The position numbers were made by a program, and so were the translations under genes. Positions 1 through 8,451 of a stretch of 64,000 nt of DNA are shown one piece after another (within the stretch, counting starts at the first letter, position 1; each line of letters begins with the position of its first letter). The stretch covers positions 47,058 through 111,057 of the forward strand of contig CAUZDW010000011.1 in the NCBI GenBank assembly GCA_963578825.1, in the 5' to 3' direction. This stretch comes from JAJDNS01 sp963578825. Lineage in GTDB: Bacteria; Acidobacteriota; Vicinamibacteria; Fen-336. The notes below the pieces were generated by a model that was not told the DNA's origin, did no database searches, and was given only the letters and a program-made list of their open reading frames with translations.

Positions 1-349
1 CCGCGGCGATGTCCTCCCGAACATAATCCCAGTCCGCGCTCTTGACCTTCGAGATGTTCACGACCATGTCGAGCTCCGTGGCGCCATCGGCGAGGGCCTG
101 CTCAGCCTCCGCCGCCTTGACCCCCGTGGCCTGGCCTCCGTGAGGGAACCCCACCGTCGTGGTCGGCTGCACCGTGGTGCCCGAGAGAAGCTCATCCGCC
201 CGCTTCACGGCCCAGGGCAGAACGCAGACGCTGGCGACCTCGTACTCCCTGGCGAGCCGGCAGCCCGTTTCGAGCTCCTCTGTCGTCAGGTTCGGCGCGA
301 GCAGGGCGTGATCGATCATCCCGGCGATGTCGGCATAGGCGTAGTCCAA
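1..349 (-). CDS. deoC: Deoxyribose-phosphate aldolase, N-terminal part (runs off the left edge)
   Basis: DeoC cleaves 2-deoxyribose-5-phosphate to glyceraldehyde-3-phosphate and acetaldehyde in deoxynucleoside catabolism. Only the first ~116 residues are in the window. Reading from a TTG start at 349, the translation shows family hallmarks: IDHALLAPNLT near the N-terminus, VCVLPWAV, TTVGFPHGG, and GATELDMVVNISK, which match the conserved TIM-barrel strands of DeoC. The TTG is chosen because a strong GGAGG lies six bases upstream and no ATG gives an equally placed start. The gene diverges from the bactofilin-lpxD pair. The Schiff-base lysine region lies beyond the edge, so completeness cannot be judged. 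Confidence 0.85.
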   Translation of the reverse strand, partial: MDYAYADIAGMIDHALLAPNLTTEELETGCRLAREYEVASVCVLPWAVKRADELLSGTTVQPTTTVGFPHGGQATGVKAAEAEQALADGATELDMVVNISKVKSADWDYVREDIAA

Positions 350-461
350 GTCGCTCCTCCCTAGTGTAACGGCCGATAGTTTGACGCGTTAGGGGCCCTC
401 CGACAAACGGGCGACCGGGAAGGACTGCTAGAATGCGCAGGCGATGTCGGCAGGAGGAAGC

Positions 462-881
462 ATGGCGGAAGAGGATGTCACGGTGATCGATGCTCAGACC
501 AACGTCGAGGGCAAGCTGCGCGGCAAGGATGCGATCGTGCGCGGTCGTTTCAAGGGCGAGATCGAGATGTCGGGCCGGCTGGTGCTCGGTGAGGGCTCGC
601 GTGTCGAGGCCACGATCGTGGCCGATGCCGCGGAGATCTCCGGCGAGCTGAAGGGTGACGTGCGCGCCCGCAGCCTTACCCTGGCCGAAAAGGCACGGGT
701 GCAGGGCACGGTCGATGTAAAGATCCTGGTGCTGCGGGAGGGAGCCTGGCTGAGCGGCTCCGTGGCTGCAGGCGCGACGGAGAAGCCCGCCAAGCCCGCC
801 TCGGCACCCGCGCCCACCGGGCCGGCACCCTCGGGACCCCCGGGAGACGCGCCCAGGCCAGGGGCGGCCAAGCAAGGGTGA
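462..881 (+). CDS. Bactofilin family cytoskeletal protein
   Basis: Bactofilins polymerise into nucleotide-free beta-helical filaments that position envelope or division factors. The ~139-residue product has a central right-handed beta-helix of roughly 95 residues with repeated short hydrophobic/glycine turns (VEGKLRGKD, VRGRFKGEIE, SGELKGDVRA) and a disordered Pro/Ala-rich C-terminal tail of ~35 residues, the usual bactofilin layout. The ATG at 462 is preferred over the upstream ATG at 444 because AGGAGG ends four bases before it. Its stop overlaps the lpxD start (GTGA), so the two are translationally coupled, which suggests an envelope-related role. No transmembrane segment is seen. Confidence 0.85.
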   Translation: MAEEDVTVIDAQTNVEGKLRGKDAIVRGRFKGEIEMSGRLVLGEGSRVEATIVADAAEISGELKGDVRARSLTLAEKARVQGTVDVKILVLREGAWLSGSVAAGATEKPAKPASAPAPTGPAPSGPPGDAPRPGAAKQG

Positions 882-1912
882 TCCTCCGCGAGCTCGCGGC
901 AAGGCTCGGGTGCGAGCTGAGCGGGGATGGGGACGTCGAGCTCAGCGGCGTGGCGGGCATCGAGGAGGCCGGTCCGGGCGACCTGACCTTCGTCGCCAAT
1001 CGGCGCTACGCGGCCCATCTCGCCCGCACGAAGGCCGCGGCCGTCGTCCTCGCGCCGGGACAGGAGGCGTCGTTGCCCTGCCTGTTCTCGGACAACCCCT
1101 ACCTCACCTTCGCGCAGGCGGTCGGCTTGCTCTGCCCCTCCGGGCGCCCCGCTCCGGGTGTCAACCCCTCGGCTCGCGTGGACCCGACCGCCGTTCTCGG
1201 TCCGGACGTTCACGTCGGGGCGTTGGCTGTCGTGGGTTCCGGCGCCCGTGTGGGCGCCCGCTCCGTGATCCACCCTCACGCGGTTCTCGGCGAAGCGGTC
1301 GAGGTCGGCGAGGATTGCATCCTGCACTCCGGGGTCCACATCCGGGAGCGCTGCCGTCTCGGGAACCGGGTGACCGTGCAAAACGGCGCGGTCATCGGCG
1401 CCGACGGCTTCGGGTTCGCGCGAGACGGCGATGGTCGCTACCACAAGTTCCCGCAGGTGGGCATCGTGGTGGTGGAGGACGACGTGGCAATCGGCGCCCT
1501 CACCGCCATCGACCGTGCCGCTCTCGGGGAGACGCGCATTTCCCGGGGGTGCAAGGTCGACAACCTCGTCCAGATCGGGCACTCCGTGACGGTCGGAGAG
1601 GACACAGTGCTGGCGGGCCAGGTGGGCATCGCCGGGAGCTCCCGCGTGGGACGCCGCGTGACGCTGGCCGGCCAGGTGGGTGTGGCGGGCCACCTGACGA
1701 TCGGCGACGGGGCCATCGCCACGGCCCAGACCGGCATCCCCAGCTCGGTCGAGAAAGGAGCCGTCATCTCCGGCTACCCGGCCATCGACAACCGCTCGTG
1801 GCTCCGCTCCAGCGCCGTCTTTGCGAAGCTGCCCGACCTGCAGAAGAGGCTGCGGGCGCTGGAACGCCGGATCGCGACCCTGGCGGACCGGCTCGGCCCG
1901 AGCGACGACTAA
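878..1912 (+). CDS. lpxD: UDP-3-O-acylglucosamine N-acyltransferase LpxD
   Basis: LpxD transfers a 3-hydroxyacyl chain from acyl-ACP to the amine of UDP-3-O-acylglucosamine, the third step of lipid A synthesis, so the cell is expected to have an LPS-bearing outer membrane. The 344-residue protein has the N-terminal uridine-binding domain (~1-100, with the GDLTFVANRRYA segment), a long left-handed beta-helix of hexapeptide repeats (~105-300), the QIGHSV segment carrying the catalytic histidine, and a helical C-terminus (IDNRSWLRSSAVFAKLPDL). Length and architecture are normal. The GTG start overlaps the bactofilin stop. Its stop codon overlaps the convergent VWFA gene's stop by 3 bp. Confidence 0.95.
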   Translation: MILRELAARLGCELSGDGDVELSGVAGIEEAGPGDLTFVANRRYAAHLARTKAAAVVLAPGQEASLPCLFSDNPYLTFAQAVGLLCPSGRPAPGVNPSARVDPTAVLGPDVHVGALAVVGSGARVGARSVIHPHAVLGEAVEVGEDCILHSGVHIRERCRLGNRVTVQNGAVIGADGFGFARDGDGRYHKFPQVGIVVVEDDVAIGALTAIDRAALGETRISRGCKVDNLVQIGHSVTVGEDTVLAGQVGIAGSSRVGRRVTLAGQVGVAGHLTIGDGAIATAQTGIPSSVEKGAVISGYPAIDNRSWLRSSAVFAKLPDLQKRLRALERRIATLADRLGPSDD

Positions 1913-2838
1913 CCCTCGGGCTCCAGCACCTCCGGAGCGTTGTAGCCGGGCCGGTGGCGCGGGCGAAGATGGTCCGGACGCATCTCGACCTCCAGCCGGC
2001 GGAACTTGCCGTCGCGTTCCGGATTGTCGGAGACGTACCCGAGGACGTACTGCCCGTTGAGCTCGTCGAGGATGGTGTTGTAGATGGCGGCCAGCTCCCG
2101 GTACCCCAGGGGGTGGAACACCTGACCGCCGCTGGACTTGGCGAGCTCGCCGAGAAAGGCACGGGCTCGGACCTGGCTGCGCCGTCCCGCGCCCCCCTTG
2201 GCCAGGAACGCTACGGGATAGATCGTCACGTTCGTGGAGCGAACGAGTCGGATGACCTCGTCGGGACGAACAGAGCTGATGGTGTCCTCGCCGTCTGAGA
2301 AGATGACCAGCACCTTCCGACCGGGCGTTCCCATGACACGGGAGAGATAGACCGCGATCGAGTCGTAGAGAGCGGTGGCGTTCCGGCTCTCGGTCTCCAG
2401 GATGCGCCCGAAGATCCCCTGCTGGTTCTCCGAGCTGTAGCGGGAGATCTGGATGTCCTCGTCGAAGAAGATCAGGATCAGGTCCTTGGCCCGGGGGATG
2501 GCGTCCAGAAAGCGCATGGCGGAGACTCGGCTGAGCTCCAGGTTGTCCCGCATGCTCGAGCTCGTGTCGAAGAGCATGCCCAGGTTCAGGACGAGCTCCT
2601 CCCGCTCATCCGGATCCGCCGCCGGGGCAAAGACCTCCACGACCTGCTCCCGGCCGTCCTCTTTCACCACGAAGTCGTCGGCCTCGAGATCGCTCACGAG
2701 GTTCCCGTCCTCGTCGCGCACCGTCACCGTCACATGAACGACGTCGACCTCGACGTCGAAGATCGGCGCGTCCTGTGCCGCCGGGCAGGGAGCGGCCGCA
2801 CAGAGAACGAGGCATGCAAGGAGGAGGTTGCGTGACAC
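1909..2838 (-). CDS. Secreted VWFA-domain protein (acidobacterial VWFA-related type)
   Basis: The 309-residue product begins with a signal peptide (hydrophobic LLLACLVLCAAAPCPA, likely cleavage near residue 21). A short beta-rich segment (residues ~28-70) precedes a von Willebrand factor A domain (~85-265) with a MIDAS-like LFDTSSSM (residues 89-96), a later T/S position and the VIFSDGEDT strand. This arrangement matches the VWFA-related family that is multiplied in Acidobacteria. The cellular role of the family is not established; metal-dependent protein binding in the periplasm or at the surface is the usual inference. GTG start; weak ribosome binding site. Convergent with lpxD, with overlapping stops. 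Confidence 0.85.
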   Translation of the reverse strand: MSRNLLLACLVLCAAAPCPAAQDAPIFDVEVDVVHVTVTVRDEDGNLVSDLEADDFVVKEDGREQVVEVFAPAADPDEREELVLNLGMLFDTSSSMRDNLELSRVSAMRFLDAIPRAKDLILIFFDEDIQISRYSSENQQGIFGRILETESRNATALYDSIAVYLSRVMGTPGRKVLVIFSDGEDTISSVRPDEVIRLVRSTNVTIYPVAFLAKGGAGRRSQVRARAFLGELAKSSGGQVFHPLGYRELAAIYNTILDELNGQYVLGYVSDNPERDGKFRRLEVEMRPDHLRPRHRPGYNAPEVLEPEG

Positions 2839-2886
2839 CTGGAGAGCTCCGAGGCCAGAGTCTATCAGCCCCGCGGCGAGATCAGG

Positions 2887-4746
2887 CTAGCTCAAGACCG
2901 CGATCACGCGCACGGCCAGATCCACTTTATTGAACGGCGGCATGACGTAGACGCCCTGGGCCTTCTCCCGGGCCGCGAGGGTCGCCTGCTGCGCGATCGA
3001 TACGCCTTCGGCCTGCGCCCCCTCACCCGAGCCCGCCTTCCGCATGCGCGCGCGGATGTCGTCCGGGATGCTCATCCCCGGCACCTCGTTGTGGAGGAAC
3101 TCGGCGTTGCGGTGTGAGTAGAGAGGCAGGATCCCCACCAGGACCGGCGCCTTCACGTGCTCGATCATCCCGAGGAACGTCTCGAGGGTGCGCGGGTCGT
3201 AGACCGGCTGGGTCATCACGTACTCCGCCCCGGCCGCAACCTTCTCCTCGAGCCGCCGCACCTCTTTCTCCATGTCCGGCTTGCTGGGGTCGGTGCCGCA
3301 GCCGATGTGGAGGCCCAGCGCGGGGCCAATGAGGTTCCCGGCCAGATCGCACCCGTGGTTGAGGTGATCGAGGATGCGGATGAGCCCGATTGAGTCCACA
3401 TCGTAGACGGCGGTGGCGTCCGGGTAGTCGCCGAGCTTGGGCGGGTCGCCGGTGATCGCCAGGATGTTCCTGAGGCCCAGGGCGTGGGCCCCGAGGAGGT
3501 CGGACTGCATGCCGAGCAGGTTCCGGTCGCGGCACGTGTAGTGCAGGATCGTGTCGATGCCCACCTCGTTCTGGAGGAGGATGCACAGCGCCTGGGCACT
3601 CATCCGTGCCGAGGCGCGCGGGCCGTCAGCCACGTTGATCGCGTCGACCTCGCTCTCCAGGCAGTGATGGGCCCTCTCCAGCATGGCGCCCGGGCTCGCC
3701 CCACGGGGTGGATCGAGCTCCACCGACACCACGAACTTCCGCCCGAGCTTGCGTGCGAGAGAGGATTTCTCCTCCCGGGGCATCGGCGCCGGCGCCTCCT
3801 TCGGCCGCCGGGGCGGCAGGATCTTCACCTCCGCATGAGAGGGGCGAACCATGCGGACCGAACGGACGAGGTTGCGGACGTGGGCGGGAGTCGTCCCGCA
3901 GCACCCCCCCACGACGCTCGCCCCGCTCTCGAGGAAGCGTCGGGCCCAGGTGGCCATGTACTCCGGCGTGCAGAGGTACACGTAGCGGCCTTCGACCCGA
4001 GCCGGCGCTCCGGCGTTGGGCATCGCCGAGAGGCGCGCGGTCTTCGCGACCCCGGCCATGCGCCGGACCGTCTCGAGCATGGCCTGGGGGCCCTGGCTGC
4101 AGTTCGCGCCGATGAGCGGCACGTCCAGGCCCTCGAGCGCACGAACGACGTCCTCGGGCGCGTCGCCGTAGATCGTGTTTCCCTCTTCGTTGAAGGTCAG
4201 GCTCACCGCGACGGGCACATCGGTCGTCTGGCTGCGGACCGCCTCGAGAGCCGCCGTGGCCTGATCGAGCGAGGGCATGGTCTCGATGAAGAAAAGATCC
4301 ACGCCGCCCTCGAGCAGGCCTTCGACCTGCTCGGTGAAGGCCTCGATCGCCTCATCCCGGGCCACGTGCCCCAGGGGGGCCAGCGGCTTGCCCACGGGGC
4401 CGATGGACCCGGCCACCAGCCCCTGGCCCTCGGCCGCCTCCCGGGCGAGCCGTGCCCCCTCCCGGTTGATCTTTCGGACGTGTGGCGCCAGCCCGTGGGG
4501 CCCCAGCTTGAAGCGATGGGCGCCGAAGGTGTTGGTCTCGACGATCTCCGCGCCGGCGGCGACGTATCCCTCATGGATCGAGCGGACGAGGCCGGGGTTG
4601 GAGAGGTTGAGCTCGTCGAAGCAGCGGTTCACGAAGACGCCCCGGGCGTAGAGCATCGTCCCCATCGCCCCGTCGACGACGACGGCCCCTTCGGCCAGGC
4701 GCTCGAGGAACGGCTTCACCTGCGTGGCAGCGGCTTTCTCGCTCAT
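2887..4746 (-). CDS. Bifunctional homocysteine S-methyltransferase / 5,10-methylenetetrahydrofolate reductase
   Basis: The 619-residue protein joins two activities of methionine and one-carbon metabolism. Residues ~1-305 are a homocysteine S-methyltransferase barrel: GAMGTML near the start, Cys216 in GANCSQGP and the Cys282-Cys283 pair in GGCCGTTP are the zinc/homocysteine ligands. Residues ~335-619 are a flavin-dependent MTHFR (VSVELDPPRG, ITGDPPKLGDYP, QPVYDP). The same fusion is known in Firmicutes (B. subtilis YitJ type). The ATG at 4746 is chosen; an in-frame upstream ATG at 4842 would add a basic, unconserved 32-residue stretch overlapping the divergent gene region. No SAM or cobalamin riboswitch is recognisable in the ~100-bp upstream gap. 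Confidence 0.92.
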   Translation of the reverse strand: MSEKAAATQVKPFLERLAEGAVVVDGAMGTMLYARGVFVNRCFDELNLSNPGLVRSIHEGYVAAGAEIVETNTFGAHRFKLGPHGLAPHVRKINREGARLAREAAEGQGLVAGSIGPVGKPLAPLGHVARDEAIEAFTEQVEGLLEGGVDLFFIETMPSLDQATAALEAVRSQTTDVPVAVSLTFNEEGNTIYGDAPEDVVRALEGLDVPLIGANCSQGPQAMLETVRRMAGVAKTARLSAMPNAGAPARVEGRYVYLCTPEYMATWARRFLESGASVVGGCCGTTPAHVRNLVRSVRMVRPSHAEVKILPPRRPKEAPAPMPREEKSSLARKLGRKFVVSVELDPPRGASPGAMLERAHHCLESEVDAINVADGPRASARMSAQALCILLQNEVGIDTILHYTCRDRNLLGMQSDLLGAHALGLRNILAITGDPPKLGDYPDATAVYDVDSIGLIRILDHLNHGCDLAGNLIGPALGLHIGCGTDPSKPDMEKEVRRLEEKVAAGAEYVMTQPVYDPRTLETFLGMIEHVKAPVLVGILPLYSHRNAEFLHNEVPGMSIPDDIRARMRKAGSGEGAQAEGVSIAQQATLAAREKAQGVYVMPPFNKVDLAVRVIAVLS

Positions 4747-4849
4747 CCCCTGGAGTCTACCGCACGCTCGGGCCCACAGGGACGAGCCGGCCCGACCCTG
4801 AGGGTCCGACGGCCGGCTCCTCTGCAGCCACAGGAGCTTCACCGCCGAG

Positions 4850-5416
4850 ATGGACCCCGGGGCGGCCTGGGCCCGGGTCCAGCGCCGAGAAGAGAGAGCC
4901 TACCCTCTCGAGGCCGTGATCCGCACCGCCATGATGGCGCGGCTTCCCCTCCTCGGAGGGCTGCCTCTCCACGCGGCCGGGGTGATCCTCGGGGAGCGCG
5001 GAGTGGCGTTCTTCGGTCCGTCCGGGGCAGGTAAGACGACCCTGTCTGACACGTGCCCCGAGAGTGTCCGCTCCGACGAGCTGGTGGCCGTCGCGCCGCA
5101 GGATCCGCCCTGGCTCGTGCGCTCGGGGTTCTGGGGAGAGGGGCGGGGATCGGGCGGGGCGATCGGGGCTCCCCTGGCGGCACTTGTTGCCCTGGACCGC
5201 GGCCCGTCCTATCGGCTGAGTCGCCTCGAGCCGATGGAGGCCGTGCGCCGCCTCGTCGGCGCGCTGCCGGTGCCCCTGGGGCCGCCGCTGTGGTCGCGAG
5301 CGCTGGCCGTTGCGGCCCGCATCGTTTCTCGCGTCCCTGTCTTTCGCATGGAGTGGACGCCCTCCGAGCCGCCCTGGGAACAGCTCAGCGAGAGCCTGGC
5401 GAATCCAGGCCCTTGA
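4850..5416 (+). CDS. HPr-kinase-like P-loop protein, apparently short at the N-terminus
   Basis: The 188-residue ORF contains a P-loop FFGPSGAGKTTL (residues 54-65) preceded by GGLPLHAAGVIL and followed by SDELVAV (75-81), the signature of the HprK / PEP-carboxykinase-like kinases common in Acidobacteria and often found near PqqD-type or sugar-transfer genes. The reading frame stays open upstream to a TGA at 4799, and the translated upstream segment (GRLLCSHRSFTAE) still looks family-like, but it has no ATG, GTG or TTG, so relatives' longer N-terminal region is missing. The start at 4850 has no well-placed ribosome site. Either a minimal version or a 5'-truncated gene. Its last 32 bp overlap the convergent DsbD-like gene. 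Substrate unknown. Confidence 0.6.
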   Translation: MDPGAAWARVQRREERAYPLEAVIRTAMMARLPLLGGLPLHAAGVILGERGVAFFGPSGAGKTTLSDTCPESVRSDELVAVAPQDPPWLVRSGFWGEGRGSGGAIGAPLAALVALDRGPSYRLSRLEPMEAVRRLVGALPVPLGPPLWSRALAVAARIVSRVPVFRMEWTPSEPPWEQLSESLANPGP

Positions 5417-6254
5417 CGATGCCTCTGTCGCCGGCGGTCTTCGACGTGATCGGCACGTCGACCTCAAGGGCAACGGTGCCCTGCTCCGTGCGCCCGACGA
5501 GGACCCCCTCGAGATGCTCGACGGTCTTGCCCCGTGGATGGCGGGACAGCTCGAGCCGGTAGCCCTGACCGAACGGTTGAAGGGCCTGGGGCTTCGAGTA
5601 GTCGATCGCCCGACGGGTGAGGGGGTAGAAGTAGGCTTCCTGCAGCGTCGTGCCCTGAGGCGGCTGCATCGTGAGGGCGATGGATCCCTCACCCGAAGCA
5701 GCGGAGACACTCCAGGCCGAGTTCTCCTCGGGCAGTTGCGCCCTGGTCTTCTTGAAGAGAGCCGCCGCCGGTCCGGGGCCGAGATTCGCACGCACGGGCA
5801 GATCCAACGCCAGCTTTGCCTTCCCGGGCAAGCAGACCTCCTCGCACTCCAGCCAGCTCACCCGGGCGCTGAGGCGCACTTCGTTGGAAGAGAGCGTCGC
5901 CGGCACCTGGATCTCCACCGGCAACAGCACCTCGTGCTCGTAGCCGTAGCTCACGAGGGGGCCGGTGTTGAATCGGATGGGTCGAGGCCACTGGAGCTCC
6001 CCCGCCACGAAGCCCTCCGGCAGGCTCCACTTGGCCTTTGTGGGCAGGCCCGCGTCGCCGGGGTTGCGCCAGTACGTGTGCCAACCCGCGTCCATCTGGA
6101 GCCGAAGGCCGGCGACGAGGGTCTGGCCAGGCCGAATGGAATCGGTCTCCGCAACGAGCGTGACCTTGACGTGCCGCCCCCGAGGCGCCGCCTGAGCCGT
6201 TCCGGCAAGGGCAATCAGACTCGAGGCGACGAGGACTGCGATCCGTGCGTGCAT
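5385..6254 (-). CDS. Exported DsbD N-terminal-domain-like protein
   Basis: The 289-residue product has a signal peptide (ARIAVLVASSLIALAGTAQA) and one DsbD-alpha/DsbC-like immunoglobulin fold domain, seen in WHTYWRNPGDAGLPT, YGYEHEVLLPVEI and the cysteine pair in SWLECEEVCLPG (CxxxC). In full DsbD this domain passes electrons in the periplasm; here the transmembrane and thioredoxin-like domains are absent, so the protein probably works with a separate membrane reductant carrier or as a thiol-disulfide partner. Start ATG 6254 places the signal peptide at the N-terminus; the open frame upstream is unconserved. No Shine-Dalgarno sequence is visible. About 160 bp of featureless sequence separates it from the next gene. 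Confidence 0.78.
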   Translation of the reverse strand: MHARIAVLVASSLIALAGTAQAAPRGRHVKVTLVAETDSIRPGQTLVAGLRLQMDAGWHTYWRNPGDAGLPTKAKWSLPEGFVAGELQWPRPIRFNTGPLVSYGYEHEVLLPVEIQVPATLSSNEVRLSARVSWLECEEVCLPGKAKLALDLPVRANLGPGPAAALFKKTRAQLPEENSAWSVSAASGEGSIALTMQPPQGTTLQEAYFYPLTRRAIDYSKPQALQPFGQGYRLELSRHPRGKTVEHLEGVLVGRTEQGTVALEVDVPITSKTAGDRGIVKGLDSPGSR

Positions 6255-6418
6255 GATCAACGAAGATAAGCCAGCCGCGTGACGCCGGGTGTCAAGAAAG
6301 GCAAAACCGTGCAGGCCGGTCGAGAGTCCGGAGCACTTCGCGTGTGCCGTTGCCTTCGGCGTCTCTCGAGACAGAACGGATTGTTCCGTGAACGTCTTCC
6401 CGTAGCGCGTTCCCGGAG

Positions 6419-6961
6419 CTAGAGGCCCAGGATCGCCGGATCCAGGCTCAGGGCGCCGTCGCGCACCTTCTCGGCGAGCAGCTTGCGGACGCCCCCGTAC
6501 TCCGTGGGTGGAACCGGAAGGCGAAAGGATCCACTTCCACGACGGGGAATGAGCAGGACGAGGATCTCGGGCGTCTCGACGAAGGCAACCCGCCCGATCT
6601 CCTCCCACCGGATGAAGCCGGCATCAGCCCAGATCCCCTCCTCGTAAAGACCCAGGCGGATCCGCGTTGCCAGGGGAACCATCACCAGGAAGTACACCCC
6701 CATCACCGCGAGCCCGTACAAGTGGTAAAACGGACGCTGGAGCCAGGCGTTGAGGAGGGCAAGCCCCCCGCCCGCGACTCCGAGGGCCACGAGCCAGACG
6801 GTCTGGGCCTGCCGGGGCGCGGCCCAGGTTGCGACCGCCGTGGGTCGGACCCGGCGATAGCGCTGGTAACCCCAGAGCCCACGGAGGAGCTGAGCGGTGA
6901 AGTAGACGCCGAGCGCCAGCAGCCCGAGGCTGACGATCTTCTGCTGGGTCGCGGGAAACAT
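6419..6961 (-). CDS. Small membrane protein with a PH-like (DUF5673-type) C-terminal domain
   Basis: The 180-residue product has three predicted transmembrane stretches (about residues 9-28, 54-72 and 80-100) followed by a soluble domain beginning at LGLYEEGIWADAGFIRWEEI, a pattern typical of small bacterial PH-like or DUF5673 proteins in which a W-x-E-I strand repeats in many membrane proteins. No catalytic motif is visible. It starts 14 bp after the stop of the patatin-like gene and probably shares its mRNA, so a role at the membrane with that protein is a reasonable inference. Specific function unknown. Confidence 0.65.
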   Translation of the reverse strand: MFPATQQKIVSLGLLALGVYFTAQLLRGLWGYQRYRRVRPTAVATWAAPRQAQTVWLVALGVAGGGLALLNAWLQRPFYHLYGLAVMGVYFLVMVPLATRIRLGLYEEGIWADAGFIRWEEIGRVAFVETPEILVLLIPRRGSGSFRLPVPPTEYGGVRKLLAEKVRDGALSLDPAILGL

Positions 6962-6975
6962 CGTGTCGGCTCGGG

Positions 6976-8451
6976 CTAGGAGCCCGTGGAGGACGTCAGA
7001 CGCTGGGTGTCGCTGTACTTGCCCTCTTCGCGCTCCGGCAGCGAGGCCTGCCCCACCACCGGCTCGACGAACTGGCGGTAGGCATCGCGCCATCCCTGCT
7101 CGAGGAGGTCGTCGGTCGTCTGCACCACCTCGGTGGCGGGGTCGCGGGCACCGTCGAACTCCATGGGTCCAATGGCCCGACGCTCGGGTCGGACGACCCA
7201 GACGTCCACCTCCCGATAGACGCGTCCGGTGGCGGGATCTTCCCACGCGCCCCGGCCGTCGCTGTCGCGGTGGCCGAGGGTGCTGACGATCCGGTTCAGG
7301 CGCTCCGCCTCGCCGAGCTCCCGGGTCGCCTGCCGCTCGAGGGAGCGAACCGTGGCGTCCAGGCGCGCACGAGGACCGCGGCGCCGGGCGAGGGGGGCGG
7401 CGGTCTCGGGAACACCGGTCACGACGATGACCTGTTCTGCCCCTGCGGCCAGGGCTTCGGCGATTCCGGCACCGGGCACGAAGGTGGCGTCGGTCAAGCG
7501 GTGCGTCTCGCCACCGTGAGCTCCCCCCTTGGGAAACGACACGCGCTGCAGGGGCATCGCCATGGGGCACAGGAGGCCCGTGGCCACGGCGTCGAAAAAG
7601 AGGGCATCGTGTCCCGGGGCGCGCAGATCCACGGCACCCTCCAGGCCCGGCGCAAGCAAGGGCTGCTCCTCGTCGTCCATGCTGGCGGCCTCCCCGAGCA
7701 GAACGAACGTCAGGGCGTCACCGCGATCCAGGTCGGCCGTTCGCAGGACGAGCTCGCGAAAGCCCGGCTCGCCGAGGTTCTCGGCCAGAAGCGCCGCGTA
7801 GCGCCGTCCCAGCTCCGCCGCGGAGGGAGGTCCGCCCGACAACGCCGCCCCACGGGCAATCTCCCACAGGCCCCGGCGCAGGCGGGAGAGTCCGGGGCGC
7901 GCATCCAGCAGCGACTCGAAGGCTTCCGGGAGGCGGCGCCGGTCGCGCAGGAAGAGGGTCGCCATCACCACCGCTGCGAGGATGGCCAGTCCGAAGACCG
8001 GCACCGCCTGCGCCGCCAGGTACGAGCTGCTCAGCGCCTCCGGCGCCATCGAGAGGCGATCGATGAGACTGGCCGCCGCACCCGGGGCCATGAGGTCGAC
8101 GATGAGGACGAGAGGAAAGAGAAGCCCGACGAGGAGACCCGCCAGCAGGGGAAGGGCAACGACCGCGAAAGACGTGCCGAGCAGGATCAGGGCGATGCGC
8201 AACACCGGGCGAAGACGGTAGAAGGAGCTCCAGCCCGTCTCGTGCCAGAAGCCGTCCTTGCCGTAGAGCCGGGAGCCGCCCATGACGGCGGCGTAGGCGG
8301 CGGCCACCGTGCCCACCCCCGAGCCGACGACGACGTCGATCTTGACCCCGCTCTCGTCCAGAGCCTTGAGGACCCCGGCATGGTAGGCCCCTGTCGTGCC
8401 GCTTCCGGTGAAGACGAGCGCCGTGCGCCGCTTCGGCGAGTAGTCCCTCAA
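6976..8451 (-). CDS. Patatin-like membrane protein lacking the catalytic serine
   Basis: The 491-residue protein has a patatin-type alpha/beta fold: the glycine-rich oxyanion segment GSGTTGAYHAGVLKAL (16-31), the nucleophile-elbow strand and the distal aspartate segment LTDATFVPGAGI (around residue 320). In active patatins the elbow is GxSxG; here residues 43-47 read GSGVG, so the serine position is glycine, and the usual Asp-Gly-Gly is Asp-Ala-Thr. Between them lie about three to four hydrophobic segments (residues ~80-170), an insertion into the fold that should anchor it to the inner membrane. It is therefore unlikely to be an acyl hydrolase and may be a binding or scaffold protein. Last bases overlap the UvrC-like gene upstream (GTGA/ATGA type). 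Confidence 0.75.
   Translation of the reverse strand: MRDYSPKRRTALVFTGSGTTGAYHAGVLKALDESGVKIDVVVGSGVGTVAAAYAAVMGGSRLYGKDGFWHETGWSSFYRLRPVLRIALILLGTSFAVVALPLLAGLLVGLLFPLVLIVDLMAPGAAASLIDRLSMAPEALSSSYLAAQAVPVFGLAILAAVVMATLFLRDRRRLPEAFESLLDARPGLSRLRRGLWEIARGAALSGGPPSAAELGRRYAALLAENLGEPGFRELVLRTADLDRGDALTFVLLGEAASMDDEEQPLLAPGLEGAVDLRAPGHDALFFDAVATGLLCPMAMPLQRVSFPKGGAHGGETHRLTDATFVPGAGIAEALAAGAEQVIVVTGVPETAAPLARRRGPRARLDATVRSLERQATRELGEAERLNRIVSTLGHRDSDGRGAWEDPATGRVYREVDVWVVRPERRAIGPMEFDGARDPATEVVQTTDDLLEQGWRDAYRQFVEPVVGQASLPEREEGKYSDTQRLTSSTGS

Noticed and set aside
4747..4842. N-terminal extension of the homocysteine methyltransferase/MTHFR frame to ATG 4842
   Set aside because: The 32 extra residues are basic and unlike the family; ATG 4746 gives the normal N-terminus.
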